Source of the DNA: Mesaphorura yosii
Lineage: Eukaryota; Arthropoda; Collembola; Poduromorpha; Tullbergiidae
Direction: 5' to 3'
NCBI GenBank assembly: GCA_009869945.1
Contig: WIXG01000336.1
Span: forward strand, 21,374 to 85,373
Length of the DNA stretch: 64,000 nucleotides
Shown: positions 37,205 through 56,900 of the stretch, piece after piece
How positions within the stretch are numbered: position 1 is the stretch's first letter
Layout: each line of letters starts with the position of its first letter
Notes under the pieces: generated by a model
The model's database searches: none
The model's input: the letters and a program-made list of their open reading frames with translations, nothing else
What the model was told of the DNA's origin: nothing
Translations under genes and position numbers: made by a program

Positions 37205-40200
37205 TTTGTAGGTTTCTGCTGTGAGCACAATCTGGACCACTTCAAAGGTCGGGTTTCGAAAATTTTCACAAGCTATCCAAAATCCTACGAAAATAGTCGG
37301 TGCGAATATTATCGTTGAAAAGTTCCGGCTCGACTTTGTGTTCTGAAACTAATTTAGCAAAAGCAATAATTTTCATTGATTTACAATTTGACCCATAAAT
37401 TCGATTATCAGAAATTAATCAAATTAAATTAATCATCTTCAGCTCCAATTTGCGTTGCGTAGTTTTCTGGTCTTCTGGCACCTTTCGGCTGGGTTGTGAT
37501 ACGGATATTGTTTGACCTAAATTGTGATCTCTTCTGCATTACAACCGAATCTTAAACCACTGCGTTGCATTGTTTGAATGCTGAATGCGGAATCCATTTG
37601 GCTTTGCAGCAAAGACTCTTTAAGGAAAGTTTGAATAAGAGATGATAAAAAGTTGCTCTGCAAGTTTTCTTTCATTACTTGAGAGTAGAGGGAGACAACC
37701 AAATAAAAGATGTTTTCAAAATCCTTAAACCTTACGATTTATCTATTCTATTCCTATTCCGAATCGACAATTCGTATATCCGTGTAATAATACAATGTTA
37801 TTGCTATTGCTTTCAGAATCGTGGGGATCATGGGATTGGGATCGAAATATTTTTCTAATTGGTTCTGGACTAAATGAACAGCCACGGCCACTGCCAAGTT
37901 CCTCGAGTCATTCAAAATGAAAATCAGGGAGCTTCAATCTCTGGAATAAAGAAGCATTTTTGTCGGCTTTGTACAAAATTCTTTCACATTTAACTTTAGC
38001 ACCTCAGCGTGTCTTATTTTGTTTGTCTCTTAGTTCCAACAATTTATTACCTTCGGCTTCCATTAACGTTTTCAGAAATATAAATACTGTGCTGCTGAAT
38101 GCAAAAGTGTGTCACAGTCATAAAGGTGCTGTGCAGTGTATCGTATCACCGCAGCACAACTTGAAAATGCTTGCCCTCTTCTTTCAGCTTGAACTGTGCG
38201 AATAAGTTTTTTGCTTTTCACATGGCCGTAAGTCCAAGTTAATAACAATTCTCGCGTACGATATGCGCAACTTGAATTAAACAGTAATTTATAATGCCTT
38301 AATAGTTGCAGTACAAGTCTCTGAAGCCAAAGCTGTAATTTAGTGGCAGGCTTCTGCCGTTGGTGTTTTGCGCTTTAATCTTTTCACGAAAGCGCCTTGT
38401 CTTGACCAACATTCCTTATGCATACCGCTTCTGCTGCTGCTTCAGCTTGGCTGCGTGCTTTGTTTCTATGCAGGTTCAAAGGGTAACTCCACAAAGTACA
38501 ATGAAAAATGTGGCGTACGTGAGTACACGCTTTATAGTTCGTATTGACAAGAGACTCATTCATGCTTTTTGCGATGACGGCGATGAGAGAGGAAGGAAGA
38601 AAAGAATAGTGAAAGTTAAACACAATCATCAGACATAAATTCTGATTTACAAAAAAGAATGTTGCAATTTGCATTTTTTTCAAGAATAGGAGAACAAATA
38701 CTACGGACGAGACCGAAGAGTGGACTCATGAAACAGCTATTAAAATGGCAAAAAAGTCTTTCAACCCATAAGTCCTTAATTCCTGCCTGCTGCCGTGCCT
38801 CAGCTTTTGAGTTTAATGGAAGGAAAGAGAAATGCACCAAACCAGCAAACAATTAACAATTAAAATTGTGCAAAAATGCACTTGACCCTGTTCACTGTGA
38901 TGGTCAAGGCGAATTGTCCTGTCCAATTTGAGATATGGCACTATAAATGCATGCAGAGGTGCAGTGACGGGTTAGTTAAATGAAAGGAAATGCAGTCAGT
39001 CAAAGATTAAACATCAATTGCAACTCAGCGGAGTAAACGCATACCTCGACCAGAGTTCTGTTGAACGTGCGATGCCGCGAAATATTTTGGAAATCGAATC
39101 CATTATCAAACACCTACAACAGAAAAGTTAGTGTGGCCCGAGCAAATAAATGCTAAGATTAGAACTGTCACATTTGATGGAAGCAAAACGCAGTAGTAGG
39201 ACACAAATCGCTATGCATAAAGAGTTATGCCAACGTCGTTTCTGTTCCTACATTTCTTGAAATGGATGAGAATTTCATTCATTCCACGAACCACGACCGG
39301 CATGTCGAATGTCGTGCAGTGGCAATTGCAATTGCCGCGATAACAGGAGTTGCAAACGATGTGGTGGAGATAATGAAAATGTCATTTTCTTTAGAGCATT
39401 GACTTTGACTCCAACTTTTTAGCCTCTTTGCTGTCTTGTCTCTCGTTGTTATCCGTTGTTCGTGGTTAAACAATAATGGAAAGTTTACTTTTTTCAAATC
39501 TGATTCTGGGGCAGATAATCGTGGGTGATAAGTGCACAAAATCACAGTCACAGTGCAGTTGCAACAGCGTGCTCACCATTCATGAATTGCACACCAAAGC
39601 CATGCAGCCAAGAAGATCAACAATGAACATCTGGAGCACTTTATAACTTTATTTTTCAAAGCCTGAAAAGTTCCGTCTGTTTTTATCTGCATCAGCATGC
39701 CAAGAGTGACTCGCTGTGAATTAATTGCGAATAATTAAGACCGCATGCATGCCTTGTCGCTTACTTCGTGGTCTGATAAAGACGCTGGGGTCCACATTAA
39801 GCAGCAATTATTCAGACTGACACTCTATCCATTCCGCAGCTTTTATTTATAGAGACAGAACACGAAAATGGTTCAAAAAATGAAAACGAAATTATGAAAA
39901 GAAAAATAAGGCGAACGCATTCAAAGGAAGATGAACCCGACAAGACCTTTAATGAATGTCTTCCATTGTTTGACATTATAGAGGGTATAATTTGCGGCAG
40001 TAATGAACTACAAACACCGGCAGATTCTCAATGCCATGCAAATCCCGTAGCTTAACATAGATTTTGATCTCCATTTCTTATCGAAAAGAGAGTGAAAATA
40101 TTTTGAACCTTTTTCACTTTTTACTCCACACGAGTTTGCTCTTGAAAAGGATGTGAAAATTATTATAATTGCGGAAGCGGTGGTTCATTGTTATGTTCTT

Positions 40201-43200
40201 GTTGACTTCTTACGTGAATGACGAAGACTTTCGTTCTAAAACAAGCGTTATCGTTTATCGTTACCTTATGGGAATATCCGTACTCAAGGAATTGAAGTAA
40301 GTGTATTTGGTTTGTACAGGTCGGCCTCTTAACCAACCGACCTTTGAAACTTTGAACTCCTGCCTTCAGGTCGGTTCGTTCGTCGAATCTCGAGCAAAGT
40401 AACTTTCGATAATATGCCCTCTAAATGTGGAGCCGGTTCTTAAAATCGACACAGGACTCGGAAGTCGGAAAGCGTAATCCTGTCGAATTGAAAATTTGTA
40501 GCAACACTTTTTTTTTACATCGACGAAGTGAGACAGATTCAACTGACGCTTCCATTCAACACCTGCTGCGGATTCCTCTCAAATTCTGAATGAATGACCG
40601 AGTTTCATCGCAATAGAGCTTTTGAATGGAATGTACTCACTTCAATTCAATTTACTGGCAAAAATTCGCTCTCATTTACCTGAAGACTGAAAAAGAAGGT
40701 TCCAAATCACAATTCGAAGCACATTTACACTTTGTCCATTAGCTCAGGTGGTCGAAATCCATATTACCATTTATCCAGCGGTCACTTCACACAAGAAAGC
40801 CAAATCTGGCAGTATTTTCACCGTGAACTTACTGACACAATTTTGTCAAATCCAACTGAACGGTTTATTTTGATCCGCGTTCAGAGTTGATCGGCCGGAT
40901 AAGTCGCGATTGAACTGCTGCAACTTGTTATTATGATTATGGCTAAATTGCCGGTTTTAATTGATAAGCATCCAAAGACGGACGGGTTTCCACTCACTAA
41001 CTTTGCTTCTTTGTGTGTGAGCAATTACGTGCCGGTGCTGGTCGAGCAGATGTGCGTGGATGTTTTTCTCTCGTATGATCATTCAGTCACTGAAGGATGT
41101 TTCACACAACAATTTCTCTCGAAGAATAAAAGTCGGTTAATAAGAAGTAGTATCAAATGATGTGAAAAGGTTACGGCATGAAGTCATGAAGTCTTCTCTC
41201 TTATTATTGTCTGTACGCAAGGCGTAGTACAGGACACGACGGAGTAATCTCGAGTTGTGCTGTTGTGAAGGTAAAGGCCTCTTGATCGGTCAGTCAGTAA
41301 TGCAGTTTCAATACGTTGCATTAATAACACACATACGAACTCAATACACTCGTATGCTCAACACAAGTCCGAGCACAACAATGCACACGATGACGAACTG
41401 TGCGAGTATGACTTGAATAACAATCTCTGATCCACTGCAGAAATGCCTGCCTGCATGAAAACCTGTCTTGTTAAGTCGTGAATCTATTGAACCGTATAAT
41501 AAATGTGAATTGCTGTTATGACTTTTGGACAAGTTTTGAATATAACGGTCTTCGTGTTACTGTGTCTCTGGTACGATGCGATACGATTGTTCAAGTCAGA
41601 AGAGTCACAGATTTTTTAAGCAGAAAAAATTGAGTTAATCAAGAAGGACGTGCAGTTGCTCGCACGGATGGCTTTGCAGCGAAAATGTAATGATTTACAC
41701 GATACGCCAACACACCGCACGACTTGACTCTACGTCCACAGATATTTTTGATGCTTTATGTGGATTTTATTAAAATGATCTCAGGATCTTATTTCACTGC
41801 CAAGACGGACCGACAAACTTGTGGGCTGAATGAATGTACGCGTGATAATGATGAGACAGGCTGCTGCAGTGCAGTGGGTAAAGGTGTCGGAGAAAAGCAT
41901 CGCATCGTATCGTATCGCATGTATTCAGTTGGACGCTTGGGTAAAATTCGAGATTCTTAGCTTGGGACTTTAATTTAAGGAGCAAAGAACAAGACACGAC
42001 AGATGAAGACGAAGACGCGGTTCCCCCTTCGTTGTATGCGTGGCCATAGCCATGGACATAAGAAACGAAAGGGTTGCGCAGTAAAAGGAGCCACCAAAAG
42101 TCTTGCTGGTCTATATTATTGTTGTTGTGTCATACTCCCAAATACTACTACGTGTACTCGGCGTACATTGAGGACTCTTCAATTAAGATCAGGGTTACAG
42201 AGGAAGACCACAACAAAGTAACAACTGCTACATTAAGCCAGCCAGCCACCTGTCCTACATGGCCATTCTTGCTGCATGATGTTTTGCGTCCGCTCTGTGC
42301 TGCGCTGCGTCTTGATGAACCTGTGCCTAATTGCATGTCGGTTTAATGAATTTGCTATTATAAGCCATTACTTAGCACCGGTGTCGTTCGCTGCATTTGT
42401 GATTACAAAAGCAATTCGCATCGTAAAATTAAATTATCATAAATCGGACATTAACTTTTCGCATACTGGGATTGCAGGCAAGTGCAGCAGAATGCCTGGT
42501 GCGACGATAAACTGTTAAACCTAAAAACCCAAATGTCAGCAATTTAGCATTGATGTGAGAATTGACAATTTGGTTTCATTTCATGTTGGCTTGTCAACGG
42601 TCCGAGCTAAAATTGTGGAAGCGCATGCTGTTGTACGTGAAAGAAAGTGCAAACTGTCTACATTCACTGTCTACACTTGCATTGTTGTCTTGAAAAATTG
42701 GTTCAAACTAAGACCACCGCAAATTCTCAGTTGAACATGAAAAGACCGGAAGTGCTATAAGGTTCACTTTCGTTACTTTTACAATGATAGACAGACCAGA
42801 AGGTGCCAGCGACTTTGAATTTACCAGTCAATAATTGTCAATCGCTTTTCTATGCCAATTTTTCACTGAGCATGCTCAAACTAGAGACAAAGTGACAACT
42901 CGCACTCCTCTTCATGTTTCTGGCCTCGGACATTTGCTTGTGGTGAGCTTGAAAGAGAAACTTTGTACGTGAAATCGAGCACTGAAAATGTGTGAATTTC
43001 TCATGTAATCGCAATCACATAGACGAATTTTTTCGTAATTGAATGTAGGCTGTCTTTAACCAAGATAATAACTATAATTGATGATATTGCGACAAGCGCG
43101 CACTCACGCACGGTATTGTTGCACCGTAACCACTGAATTGACATAATAGAATTGAGAAAGATTGCCGCATCAAAATCGAAATCCTGTCACTAGTCATGAC

Positions 43201-46200
43201 GATACTCCCTAATTATAGCTCCACATATTTTTGTTGGATAAGTGCTCGAGTGAAAGTGAAATAAAGACGAAAGCGTAGAGTGCCGCTATTCTCATGATAC
43301 TTATCGACACACCGCAAAAATTTGATGACATGCTGTATGACGTGAGTATTGTTTTCGTACTTTTGTTCGTACATCAATTTTATTGCACTCCATTGCCTGA
43401 AATTGCTGCTTCGATCTTCAAATAATGGAATTGGAAATTTTTGAAGCCCGATGATAGTTTTTGTAGTAAATTTGAGATTTTATATGATAAATTCCACTTT
43501 GGCGGATGCGTGCTTGGATTTTGATGACGCAATACACATGATAACTACGTTGAGTTGTTTGACTACAAAATCTCAATTGCATGAACCTTTCGTGTTGTTA
43601 AACACCGACCGGGAATTAATTGCTATTACGCATTCTTAAGATTATGGTGAATGCACGGATGGACGTTTCAAATATTTTAATACGAAGAGATGATCTTGGC
43701 ATTTCTCTCAAATAGTCACAGGGACATAACGGGTTCTTAATACTTGAATCTCACTCATCATCTTCAGCCTGACTTTTACCACTTCTTTTACTACTTCGGG
43801 TCTGGTTCTCGCCACTAATTCCTTACATAATCCCCGTATTAGCATTTGACAACGTATAAGCATACGAAGAGGTTTCATTAGTCCGATGAGAGAATTAGGT
43901 CATGCGTGTAAATTATGCATTCATCTCCTCGCAACAACAAATAAATACACATTCAACACATTTTCATTGCGGTTCGAATGCTGCCTCAGCTCAAACTCGG
44001 CCTTAAGGGCTTCTTTTACCAGTCATCACCATCATCAACGTAGCGCGGCGCTGTTTTGTGCCGTGCCTATACATCATTCATTATTATTATGCATTATCGT
44101 GAATATCTTGAAGCAGAGGAATTCTTTGGCATCGGCTCTGCTCTCGCACATGCAGCAACATCACAAAAATTGTACCGTGAAGGCGGACGGGCGAGGATGC
44201 AGGATGATGAAGATGATGATGATTATTTATAGGACCAGTTTGAGACTCATCATTTGGAGAAATAACTTGACCGTAATATGAAGGCCGTGGCTATCTCTAT
44301 CCTGGATGATAAAATGCAGTTTCTCATTTACATACCTTTCATTATATTTCAATTTATTCAAGTCCAATGTGCAACGTGAACGCTCGACCATTGCGTTCAG
44401 CGTGCGGGTTCGGGTGGAGACTTCGTAATCAGGCGGACGGGTAACGAACATGTGGAACTATTTGACGATGGAAGAATGATGAGAAAACTAATTTTGTCCA
44501 CAGGAGCTTAGCACTTGCCATGAGGTCCAATCTGTCTTATACATCACGAGTCTCGATTAAAAGCCTGCTAGGCGAGTTTTTATCTTTTGGCTGGAAAAGA
44601 ATTTGGAATTCTTCATCACGACTGGCCAGAAGGGAGAAACTCTGAAAACAGACTGCAGGGAGGAATGACGACACAAAGTCGACAGCAACAGGTTGGCTCA
44701 TGGCTCGGACTTGCGAGGGAGCGTAGCGCCTTGTGCGGTTTATGCATATTGTGGAGAAATGAGATTTTATTCGGCTAATGCACGAAATCTCTGACTGTGC
44801 CTGATTATCATGGGAATTGACCTACAATACGGGATTACGACGTATGCACCGAAGGAAAGACGACTTTGGTGTTGAGGAACAGGTGGGTCTCTCATCATGT
44901 TCTCAAACATTGTAGGCTCCTAATCGAGTAACTAACCTCATATCGTTTTATTCGTTCTCATCGTCATGAAAAAACATCGCATCTCGGAAAAGAGGCGAAA
45001 AGGTAAAGTGAAACCAGTTTTCTCTGTGTGTGCTGTCCAAATTTTCGGTCTGTAGGGCAAGACAGGGATTTCTTACGGTAAAAGGGCTAAATGCATTAGA
45101 CATATAGATACAAATTATATCGCTTCTTTGAATTAATATTCTTTTCCCTATGCCACATGAATTTACGTATGCATTCATGCTTCCTGTCCCGAAAAGATGC
45201 ACGATCTCGGCTCGGTTCTCTACGTAACTGGGACTACTGACCAAGACGTGAATGAGACAAGTGTATTATTATTGGACTTGTAAACTAATGATGGACCTTT
45301 TTTGTTGAGTCAACTCTTTTCCTTGAGAATGAACCCAGAAAACAACGGTAAAATTGCTCTCAGTTTCATTTGCTGCTCCTCTGCCGCCTGCCGCAATGAT
45401 TTGACTGGATGAATGATTTTACACGTCCCATACTAACATGATAATGATGGGAATGGAATCTTCATGTTCTCCTGGTCGTGGTCGCTGTTCCTTTCTATAA
45501 GTACAGTTGTCCCCGTCCGTGTTCAAGTCTTGATGGCTTTTATTACCGTGCACGCATTGAATATTACATGCGCACGAAAAATTAATCCAACGGATTGCTT
45601 CATGCGTGCATTGTTGTATTTATTCTCGGTTAATAAACCTGGAACTTTCCATAACCTAGAAACTGTTTGAAGGTGTCCATTTTTCATTGCGGAAGTTATG
45701 AAAAGGATTCAGGTGACTTGAATTATGTGCCCAGCTGCAGTCAGCCGTTTATCATCATTTCAGGTCGTCGTGTGTGAGGGCAGGAGCACAAGCGGTGAAG
45801 TCTCTGCGGGAAATCTGAGGTCATATCAAACGAGAAGGATTCGCACGAGAAAGAGAAATTATCGCCGTTCGAACCAACACTTGCTGAAGCTGATAACGAT
45901 CATTTCAGACAATTATTTTTGCCTTCAATACAAGGTACTAAACATGTCGTTAAAGATAAGTTTAACGTGACCCAAAGCAGACGCAGCGCAGCAGCGTTGT
46001 TGTATATTTAAATTGTTAATGAGAGAAATTAACGAGGCAGAAAGACGTGTAAACCCAACCCCGACATGATCAACCACAGTATTCAAATTGTCAAAGCGAA
46101 TTCTTCTTTTTTCGAGGAAATTTCAAGTCAGATGCAAATTCATTATGTTAATCGTCTGTGATGACATGTGTTCCTGTGTGGACATGCGTTTCGCTTTGTA

Positions 46201-47829
46201 ACTTGTGAAAATAATCTTGAGTTATATGCGTGTTGCCAGTTTTTCTTGGTCTGGCCTTCTTCGCAGCAGCAGCAGCCACGTCAGAGAAAAAGGAAAGAGA
46301 GGTTACTGAATAAAGTTTTAACCATTAGCATCAATTAAATGAAATCACGAGCCGACGCGAGGACGATTTTTGGCACAAGACTCGTAAAACTTTGCTAAGT
46401 GCACACGCACTGCACACGGTAATTGGTAAGTAGAACTTAATCAAGCAGAAGAAACTCGTTCTCACTTTCACTCAAACTAATCTCGACCATCGAATCTCGA
46501 ATCGCTGCGTTTCCAGTGCCATAAAACTCAAGACTCAAGTACATCTGCGAGATTTGGCAGTTTGGTTTGGTTTTTATGGACTGTACTGCTTGTGATGTCT
46601 ATATAACATATAACATATGGGCGATTTATAACACTCACGTACGAACTCGGCTCACAACATGTTAGTGAGTTTTTGCGAGACTTACCTGCTGAAACTAAAA
46701 CGAGACACTTTGACCTACAAAGAAAGGGAAATAAAAGCCTAACCACAAAGCAGCATAATCTCATCAAGTAGTCTGGCAGTGGTAATGCGATACATTTGGC
46801 TGCCAATGCCAACTCTGCCTGCATTGTGCATACGCCATGATAATGAATGATGATGGCATTCAGAGAAACTCTGCCTCCACCATCCTCGTCATAAATCTAA
46901 ATTATACTCGTCTCAACTCAATGCGAATTGCGAGCTACAAAGTCAAACCTCATTGTGGATTATGATAAAAGGCGTAAGAGAATTCACGGGGCTTGATGCG
47001 CGTAGCGAAAGCACTTGACACGAGCCGCGCGAATATCGCATGTGAGCAATTGTAATAGCTATTTACTCTTTATGACTCTGCATATTTCATATTTTGAGTG
47101 CATCTAATAATTATATGGCAATAATATATTGCGACAGTCGAGATCAGTCGCTCAAGATTTGTTGTGCATTGTTTCAAGCTGCGTGGCACGGATGCCGGCG
47201 CTCGGTTATGCATTTTCTCTTTAATTATATGTCAGCGCTATGTTTTCTATGCTCCTTGGTTATGATTATTGTCGCGAGGTCAAATCGACTGAACTTGAAC
47301 CAGATCTTGATTGGGGGTTCGCTGTGACAGACAGCTTTGTCTTGGTCTTTGTCGCGTGTGAGAGATGAAGCCCTAGAAAATATATTCTTAGAAAGTTCAC
47401 GGTATCGGTATTGAGAAACAGTTGGTTTTCTCTGTTGTTTGTCGTCGTATAGCATCTTGATGTTATAACGTTCACAATATAAGCTAAAACGCTTACAAGG
47501 GAATGAATTTAAGTTTAATTTATTCATTCTCACTTCATTCTATTCACTAGATATCACGATGGAGTAAGCTAGTACGTACAGTAAGTAGTTTTACTTAACT
47601 ACACAAGTTAAGGCGAGGCTTACATTAAAAATGTGATTAAGCACTAAAACTGGGCCCAAAATGTGTTGAAAGCTATAAAAATACGACCAGCATATTTTAA
47701 TTAATAAACAAGGTAAACCAAATTAGCAAATAAAACTATTACTCGAGCAAGATTACAGTACGAAGAATCAGTACAAGTCAATCTTTCAATTAACACAAGC
47801 AGCACTTCATACAATAATAGCGCCTAAAC

Positions 47830-53916
<6,087 letters not shown>

Positions 53917-56900
53917 ATGAAGACTTTAATTGACAAGATACGGTGGCTTACATTGCCAGTGGTCATCATTCTTTCGTTGACATCTGATCCAGCAATCTGC
54001 CAGGATGATCACCCCTTGGGATGTGGAGGATTTGTGCGCAGTATTTATAAATTAGACTACAGCAAGATCGAAATTAAGCTGTAAGTTAGAAACATAGGTC
54101 TAGAAGGCTAAGATGGATTTGCCTAATAAATCGGTTGGGATTTTGTGACAGATTTACAAAACAAGGAAGTCTGAAGATGAGGACAGAATGTGCACCCACC
54201 ACGGGATATTACTTCATGCCGCTCGACGGAGAAGGCGACTATGTCTTAAAGGTAATGGTAAATGGCTTGAATCATGAATATGAATATGTATGGTATCATC
54301 TCATAATTCTCACTAAAATATTTCACGTTTAACGAGTAGATTAGTCCACCAGAGGGGTGGGTGTTTGAACCAGCAGAATATGAAATACAAGTGGATGGAG
54401 TATCCGACCATTGTTCAAAAGGAATCGACATAAACTTTGACTTCAAGGGATTTTCTGTACTTGGAAATGTCGTGACTGAAGGTTTTAAGTCTCACGGCCC
54501 ATCAGGAGTGACCGTAACACTGCAGAGTCCTCAATTGTCTCAGCTAAAGTTTGAAACCCTTACAAAAGAAGGAGGAACTTTCGCATTTGAGAAGATTCCA
54601 CCCGGCCACTACGTGTTGAAGGCTTCACATCCCACCTTGTCATTTGGAAAAGCTACTTCTGCCTTTGAGGTCACGAATAAGAATGTGGAAATTGACAACC
54701 AGGTAAGAAAGTGAAGCGAAATCTATATCATCACATCTGTTCTAGTTCCTTGGCGTCCTTAATCAACTCTAATCACATTGCATTTTTATTTAGATAACAG
54801 TGACGGGGTTTCAAGTGACAGGAAAAGTTCGCAGTGATAAGAACCCAGTTCAAGGTGTACAATTGGTATTACTTGGATCCTCGACATCGACTCCTGTGCC
54901 AACTAATTGTGATAAAGGGAAATTAGACGATTTCCATCCCGCAAGTTCAGAACAGGATTCCACAAACCACTTTCTATGCCATCAAGTTTCGGACGTAAAG
55001 GGTACTTTTCAATTTCACAATGTGAAGCCTGGCAAATATGCTCTAGTACCAGTTTACAAGTATGAAATGAAACAAGATAAAAATCCTTTGCTTTGACAAT
55101 GCGAGAAGGTTTCTAAAATTCGAATTCTTGCAGAGGGAAGAACATCATCTATAACGTGTCACCAGATCGTCTTGAGTTCGAACTGGGGCACGGATCGTTG
55201 GATTTAGAAAAGTGGTTCGAAGTTGAAGGATTCACTGTCCAGGGAAAAGTGAAGAACGTGGAAGGCGCCAGTATTTTAATTAATGGTGTGTTGAGAGCAA
55301 AGTCGGACTCTAATGGAGAATTTACTATACCGAAAATGAAACCCGGAACTTATGACTTCGAAGTTACTGCAGGTGAGTAGAGTAATTGAGCAATGGAAAA
55401 TAAGGCAGTACGCCTGGATATTGGCTAAGTTGTTGATGTATGTCTGACAGAAAACCTCCAGTTCGACAAACAGAGGATCACAATATCGCCGGGCAACCCT
55501 GCACTTCCTGATTTCCTCCCAGCAAGATTTCTGGTCTGTGGAAGTGTCACACTTAACCAGCGCGCAGATTTAACAAATTTAACTCCGGATTTAACACTCA
55601 TCTTTATTGATGTCGCTACTTTGAAATCTGCCGAAAAAAATATTCAAACAGAAAAGGTGGATGACCTGAAACGCACCTGCACCTTTCTTAAAATGGCAAA
55701 ATATCAAGTTACACTTGCGAGCAAACCCTATAAGAGCTTTTCTCCAGAGAAAGTCGTGATCAACGTTCCAACAGAAAACTCATTCACATTTCAAGAATTC
55801 ACTGGGCACATTAGTGGAAGCGTGAAGTGTACCACCACAGAGAAGTTGAAGACAAACTTGGATCTTTTGGTACAGTTGAAGAGTAAATCCGACTCAAAAA
55901 CCCAGGAGCAAGCAGTCAAATGTGACGAATCGTACAAATTTTCGGACTTAGAAGCTGGTGACTATATCGTCAAAATGTCGCCGTCTCCACTGTGCTGGGA
56001 AAATTCTGCTCTGGAAGTACCCCTTGGGACCTCCAACGTCAACGATGCTCACTTCAAACAAAGTGGGTATTCAGTTCTTGTAACTTCGACGCACGATACG
56101 AAGATTGTAATTTATGTCGAGAACGAGAAGAAACAACGCAAAAATATTGAGGAAGCTGATTTGGTAAAATCCGAACCTCGAACCATTTGCCTGAAAGAAA
56201 GATCAGCAATCTCATACTTCGTCGAGCCGAAGAGCTGTCACGTTTTCGACAAGGAAACGTACGCTTTCACCATCGGCAGCGAAAATGAATTAAATCTGAT
56301 TGCCCAGCAGCACAAATGCTCCGGACAAATACGTGCGAACGCAAAAATCCTGGACCTTCAAGTGACGAAAAACAATGAACTCGTGGACCCAAAGGCCATC
56401 CCTGTTACAGAAAACAATGGGAATTTTGTCTACGACATCACCTTTTTCGAAGCTCCCAATAAACTGATTGATTTGAAATTCTCTTCGTATGAGTTCATTT
56501 TCGAACCTGGCTCAATGCAAGTTGAAACTGGTGACGATTGTCAGTTGAACATTTTCCAGGTGACTGGGAAGAAATCACATGTCATCCAAGGTAAGCAGTT
56601 TTTAGGTATGCTGATTTGTACCTGCAAATGAAATTTGAAGGAATCTTTTGTTTTATGAATTTTCAGGAAAACTGGTACCGGCACTAGGTAAGAAATTAGA
56701 ATATACGTGTTATTAAATCTTGTTTGTCGGAGAAAATGGCTTAATTAAAATTGGGTTTAATTAGATGACGTGGAAATCAGAGTGGAACTGGAAGGAGATC
56801 CTGACGCAACTGTTTACGTTAGAAGTAACAAAGCCGGAGAATACATTGCTGGACCTTTCATTCACAACAGGGGTTTCAATGTATTCCCTGTAAAGTCTGG

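Larger units (their letters stand above)
36114..47829. other. Gene-poor region between the TIR element and the CDKL kinase gene
   Basis: This stretch of about 11.7 kb has no gene I can firmly support. Two weak exon-like pieces are listed separately (36704-36609 minus and 37051-37204 plus). Pentamer ATCGT/ATCGC runs occur near 41897-41920, and GCAGCGCAGC tracts near 42298-42309 and 45981-45995. No tRNA, rRNA or transposase was recognised. Long-range regulatory DNA, or introns of an unrecognised gene, are the possible contents. Confidence 0.45.
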
